This document shows positions 62,024 to 64,000 of a DNA stretch of 64,000 nucleotides, piece by piece (the stretch's first letter is position 1; the number at the start of each line of letters is the position of its first letter). Origin of the DNA: Candidatus Thorarchaeota archaeon MP8T_1 (GTDB taxonomy: Archaea > Asgardarchaeota > Thorarchaeia > Thorarchaeales > Thorarchaeaceae); NCBI GenBank assembly GCA_002825465.1, contig PJER01000012.1:1-64000 (forward strand), in the 5' to 3' direction. Under the pieces are notes generated by a model. It was not told where the DNA came from and made no database searches. It was given only the letters and a program-made list of their open reading frames with translations. The translations under genes and the position numbers were made by a program.

Positions 62024-62557
62024 ATGGATGTTGATTTCGTAGGTGATACACTTGAAAATATGAAGAAACTTGCTTCAGAGGCTGGATTGACGCCTGAGGG
62101 TCTTATCATGGTCGTTATGGAGCAGTTTGTCAATAACAAGGGTGCAAGAGTCTACACTGGTGCATGGTCAGGTGGTACTGCTACACCAGATGGTGTTAAA
62201 GGATTCCGATATGTTCCTCAATGGCCTTTCCGTCCAGGTTTCAAGGAAGCTCAAGGCGAAGAGGTCAAGAAATGGCGCTCTGGTGAGAAGAAGTTCCGTC
62301 CACATCCAACTGGTGAGTGGCCTTTCTATCCTCGATTAAATGAAGATAGCATTGAACATGAGTATTGGAACTCAAAGAAGATGTACCATCAATCATTGAT
62401 CAATGATAGAAAAGGTCGTATTGTAACTCTCATGGAAGGTGACAAGTACGATGTCTTCATGAATGCCATAAAGAAGAAGAAAGGAAACATTTGGGCAAAT
62501 ACTATCGAAGCAGTCATGGCCGAAGCGATTGATGACTGGATAGCAAAGGAGGAGTAA
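62024..62557 (+). CDS. conserved-looking hypothetical protein in acyl-CoA operon
   Basis: 177 residues, starting 2 bases after the nitroreductase stop with ggagg nearby (AAGGAGGACAAATAATATG). Residues 10-35 suggest a helix; the middle is rich in Trp, Phe, Arg and Pro (YVPQWPFRPGF, GEWPFYP), an unusual aromatic region that could bind a flat cofactor or lipid. No family was recognised. Tight spacing on both sides makes it part of the operon. Confidence 0.75.
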   Translation: MDVDFVGDTLENMKKLASEAGLTPEGLIMVVMEQFVNNKGARVYTGAWSGGTATPDGVKGFRYVPQWPFRPGFKEAQGEEVKKWRSGEKKFRPHPTGEWPFYPRLNEDSIEHEYWNSKKMYHQSLINDRKGRIVTLMEGDKYDVFMNAIKKKKGNIWANTIEAVMAEAIDDWIAKEE

Positions 62558-62559
62558 AA

Positions 62560-62928
62560 ATGTCACAATTACAAGAATTCTTTCAGTTCCTTATGAGTAA
62601 GGTCAAGGAGAAGGAAGACCTCCAAGAAACAGTCAAGAAATGGGTTGGCCACTATGATGGAAAAATCCTGCAAGTGATCACTCCTGATCACGGAGCTCAA
62701 TACATCATTGTATACAAGAAAGCACCATGGATGTCTCTTCATGATGGAATTTATCCAAGTCCTGAAGTGACCTACAAAGCAAACTCTGAAACATTGCTTG
62801 GCATCTTTACTGGTGAGGTAAAGTTCAAGGATACCATGAAAGATGGTAGGCTTGAGGTCATCGGAAACGCAAACGAAAGTGATCCTCTAGCTAATCTGAT
62901 ATTGGCTGCGATGATGGGCGCTATCTAG
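62560..62928 (+). CDS. SCP2-like sterol-carrier domain protein
   Basis: 122 residues, two bases after the previous stop. It fits an SCP2 fold: a beta-rich centre with PEVTYKANSETLLGIFTGEVKFKDTMKDGRLEVIGNA, comparable to the domain's typical TxxDLLxLxTGxLxPxxAFMxGKLKIxGD stretch. SCP2 proteins bind acyl chains or acyl-CoA in a hydrophobic tunnel. With a 3-hydroxyacyl-CoA dehydrogenase just downstream, a role in acyl-CoA handling is likely. It was assigned from pattern, so moderate confidence. Confidence 0.7.
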   Translation: MSQLQEFFQFLMSKVKEKEDLQETVKKWVGHYDGKILQVITPDHGAQYIIVYKKAPWMSLHDGIYPSPEVTYKANSETLLGIFTGEVKFKDTMKDGRLEVIGNANESDPLANLILAAMMGAI

Positions 62929-62940
62929 GAGGTTCCATCT

Positions 62941-64000
62941 ATGGAAATCAAAAAGATAGCTGTCATCGGTGCTGGACTCATGGGGTCTGGTATAGTCTAC
63001 GTCTCAGCTTGGAATGGATTCGAAGTTCACATGATTGATATCAATGATGCTGCTGTCGAAGCTGGTATGGATCGTATCAGAAATGATGTGATGACTGGTA
63101 TCAACAAGAACAAGATCTCCATGTCCGATGCTGAATCACTCATTGGTCGAATCTCCTATGGGACTGACCTTGCTGCAGGTGTCAAGGATGTAGATTTAGT
63201 CATCGAAGCTATCTTCGAAAACATGGAGGTCAAGAAAGACCTCTTTGCCAAAGCTGATTCTGCAGCCCCTCCACATTGCATCCTTGCAACAAATACTTCT
63301 TCATTGAGTATTGATGAGCTTGCTACTGCAACAAAGCGTCCTGACAAATTCATTGGGATGCACTACTTTTCACCAGTACCTGCAATGAAATTACTCGAGC
63401 TTGTTATCGGAGAGAAAACGAGTCCTGAGACAATTGCATGTGCAGTGAAGGTAGGAAAGAAGCAGGGGAAGACCACAGTCCAAGCAAAGGACAGCCCAGG
63501 TTTTATTGTCAATCGAATCTTGATGCCTGTTCTAAGAGAAGCTATTCTTCTCTATGAACAAGGCGTTGCAACTAAGGAGGAGATTGATACTGCTATGACT
63601 GTTCATGGTGGAATGCCAGCTGGACCCTTTGCTCTTGGTGATTTTGTAGGTCTTGACATTGCTTTCCATGCTATGAGTACACTATACCGTGAACTCGGTG
63701 ATTGTTTCAAACCTCCAGAGACTCTAAAGAATCTCGTGGAATCTGGAGCAATCGGAACGAAAGCAAAGAAAGGATTCTACGATTACACTGGTGCTGGTGG
63801 AGAAGCTGAACCTGCAAAAGGCGCAGACCTCGAGTGGCTCTCTGTTCGAATCGGAGTGATGTCAATCCGTGAAGCGATGATTCTGGTGGACACGGGAATT
63901 GCTTCTAAGGAAGACATAGATCCAGCAATGGTTCTTGGAGCTAGTTTCCCCAAAGGCCCATTTGCAATGGCTAACGATATCGGTATGAACAAGGTTCGTG
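62941..64000 (+). CDS. 3-hydroxyacyl-CoA dehydrogenase (partial, cut by window end)
   Basis: The frame is open to the window end (353 codons). ggaggt lies seven bases before ATG 62941. The NAD-binding Rossmann motif GAGLMGSG, the ATNTSSLSI segment and the catalytic histidine region GMHYFSPVP are clear. A first C-terminal 3HCDH domain follows (KDSPGFIVNRI...GPFALGDFVGLDI), then the beginning of a second copy (SVRIGVMSIREAMILVDTGIASKEDIDPAM). This is the layout of archaeal dehydrogenases that often carry an enoyl-CoA hydratase domain at the end, beyond this window. It oxidises 3-hydroxyacyl-CoA in beta-oxidation or runs the reverse step. Confidence 0.92.
   Translation, partial: MEIKKIAVIGAGLMGSGIVYVSAWNGFEVHMIDINDAAVEAGMDRIRNDVMTGINKNKISMSDAESLIGRISYGTDLAAGVKDVDLVIEAIFENMEVKKDLFAKADSAAPPHCILATNTSSLSIDELATATKRPDKFIGMHYFSPVPAMKLLELVIGEKTSPETIACAVKVGKKQGKTTVQAKDSPGFIVNRILMPVLREAILLYEQGVATKEEIDTAMTVHGGMPAGPFALGDFVGLDIAFHAMSTLYRELGDCFKPPETLKNLVESGAIGTKAKKGFYDYTGAGGEAEPAKGADLEWLSVRIGVMSIREAMILVDTGIASKEDIDPAMVLGASFPKGPFAMANDIGMNKVR

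Overview
The window is a densely coded, AT-rich piece of an archaeal chromosome. Archaeal markers include a proteasome alpha subunit, the archaeal-type D-aminoacyl-tRNA deacylase DtdA, a TrmB-like winged helix, a CofF/MptN-type ATP-grasp ligase and an IscS of the Archaeoglobus kind that lacks the PLP lysine. Several proteins have a eukaryote-like flavour: a CIAO2/MIP18-type protein, a small GTPase-like protein that has lost its P-loop, a histone-deacetylase fold enzyme, a beta-propeller/zinc-ribbon/winged-helix protein and very long coiled coils. Together with a reductive-dehalogenase-like protein and ADP-forming acyl-CoA synthetase, this makes an Asgard archaeon the best guess. That is an inference from gene content, not a proven assignment. 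I saw no tRNA, rRNA, CRISPR array, insertion sequence or phage gene. GTG and TTG starts with good Shine-Dalgarno sequences are common.

Layout. 0-11.7 kb: a secreted metzincin-like protease, PspC-domain protein, Cys/Met-metabolism PLP enzyme, small zinc-ribbon membrane proteins, a 3-methyladenine DNA glycosylase, two tandem membrane paralogues, an adenosine-deaminase-family enzyme, a thioredoxin-like protein and two regulators. 12.8-19.6 kb: a nuclease-like protein, an acetyltransferase, a minus-strand sulfur operon tusA-iscS-iscU (the IscU is fused to a degenerate AhpF/thioredoxin-reductase-like domain), a plus-strand dehydrogenase/M24 peptidase pair and larE. 19.7-27.4 kb: a minus-strand four-gene unit made of a beta-propeller/zinc-ribbon/winged-helix protein, a Cache-TPR-VWA receptor, a Cache-HAMP receptor and arginine decarboxylase; this is the most unusual system here. 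27.4-34.0 kb: an HDAC-family deacetylase, a corrinoid protein, its ATP-dependent activator, a reductive-dehalogenase-like Fe-S protein and a PAS histidine kinase.

34.3-40.5 kb: a radical SAM activase, psmA, an ATP-grasp ligase, a divergent beta-carbonic-anhydrase-like protein, a PD-(D/E)XK protein and small unknowns. 40.7-53.7 kb: a plus-strand block of coiled-coil proteins culminating in a 1300-residue winged-helix/coiled-coil/PLD-like protein, with dtdA embedded; then rimI, a zinc-ribbon membrane protein, the CIAO2-like protein, the pseudo-GTPase, a very acidic protein, an E1-like adenylating enzyme and a DUF362 protein. 53.8-64.0 kb: an aminotransferase, a YkgJ-like protein, a pair of seven-cysteine paralogues (one with an apparent frameshift), a small ribbon-helix-helix gene, two small membrane paralogues, an ADP-forming acyl-CoA synthetase, and a tight operon of nitroreductase, unknown protein, SCP2-like protein and 3-hydroxyacyl-CoA dehydrogenase (cut by the window end) that suggests acyl-CoA/lipid metabolism.
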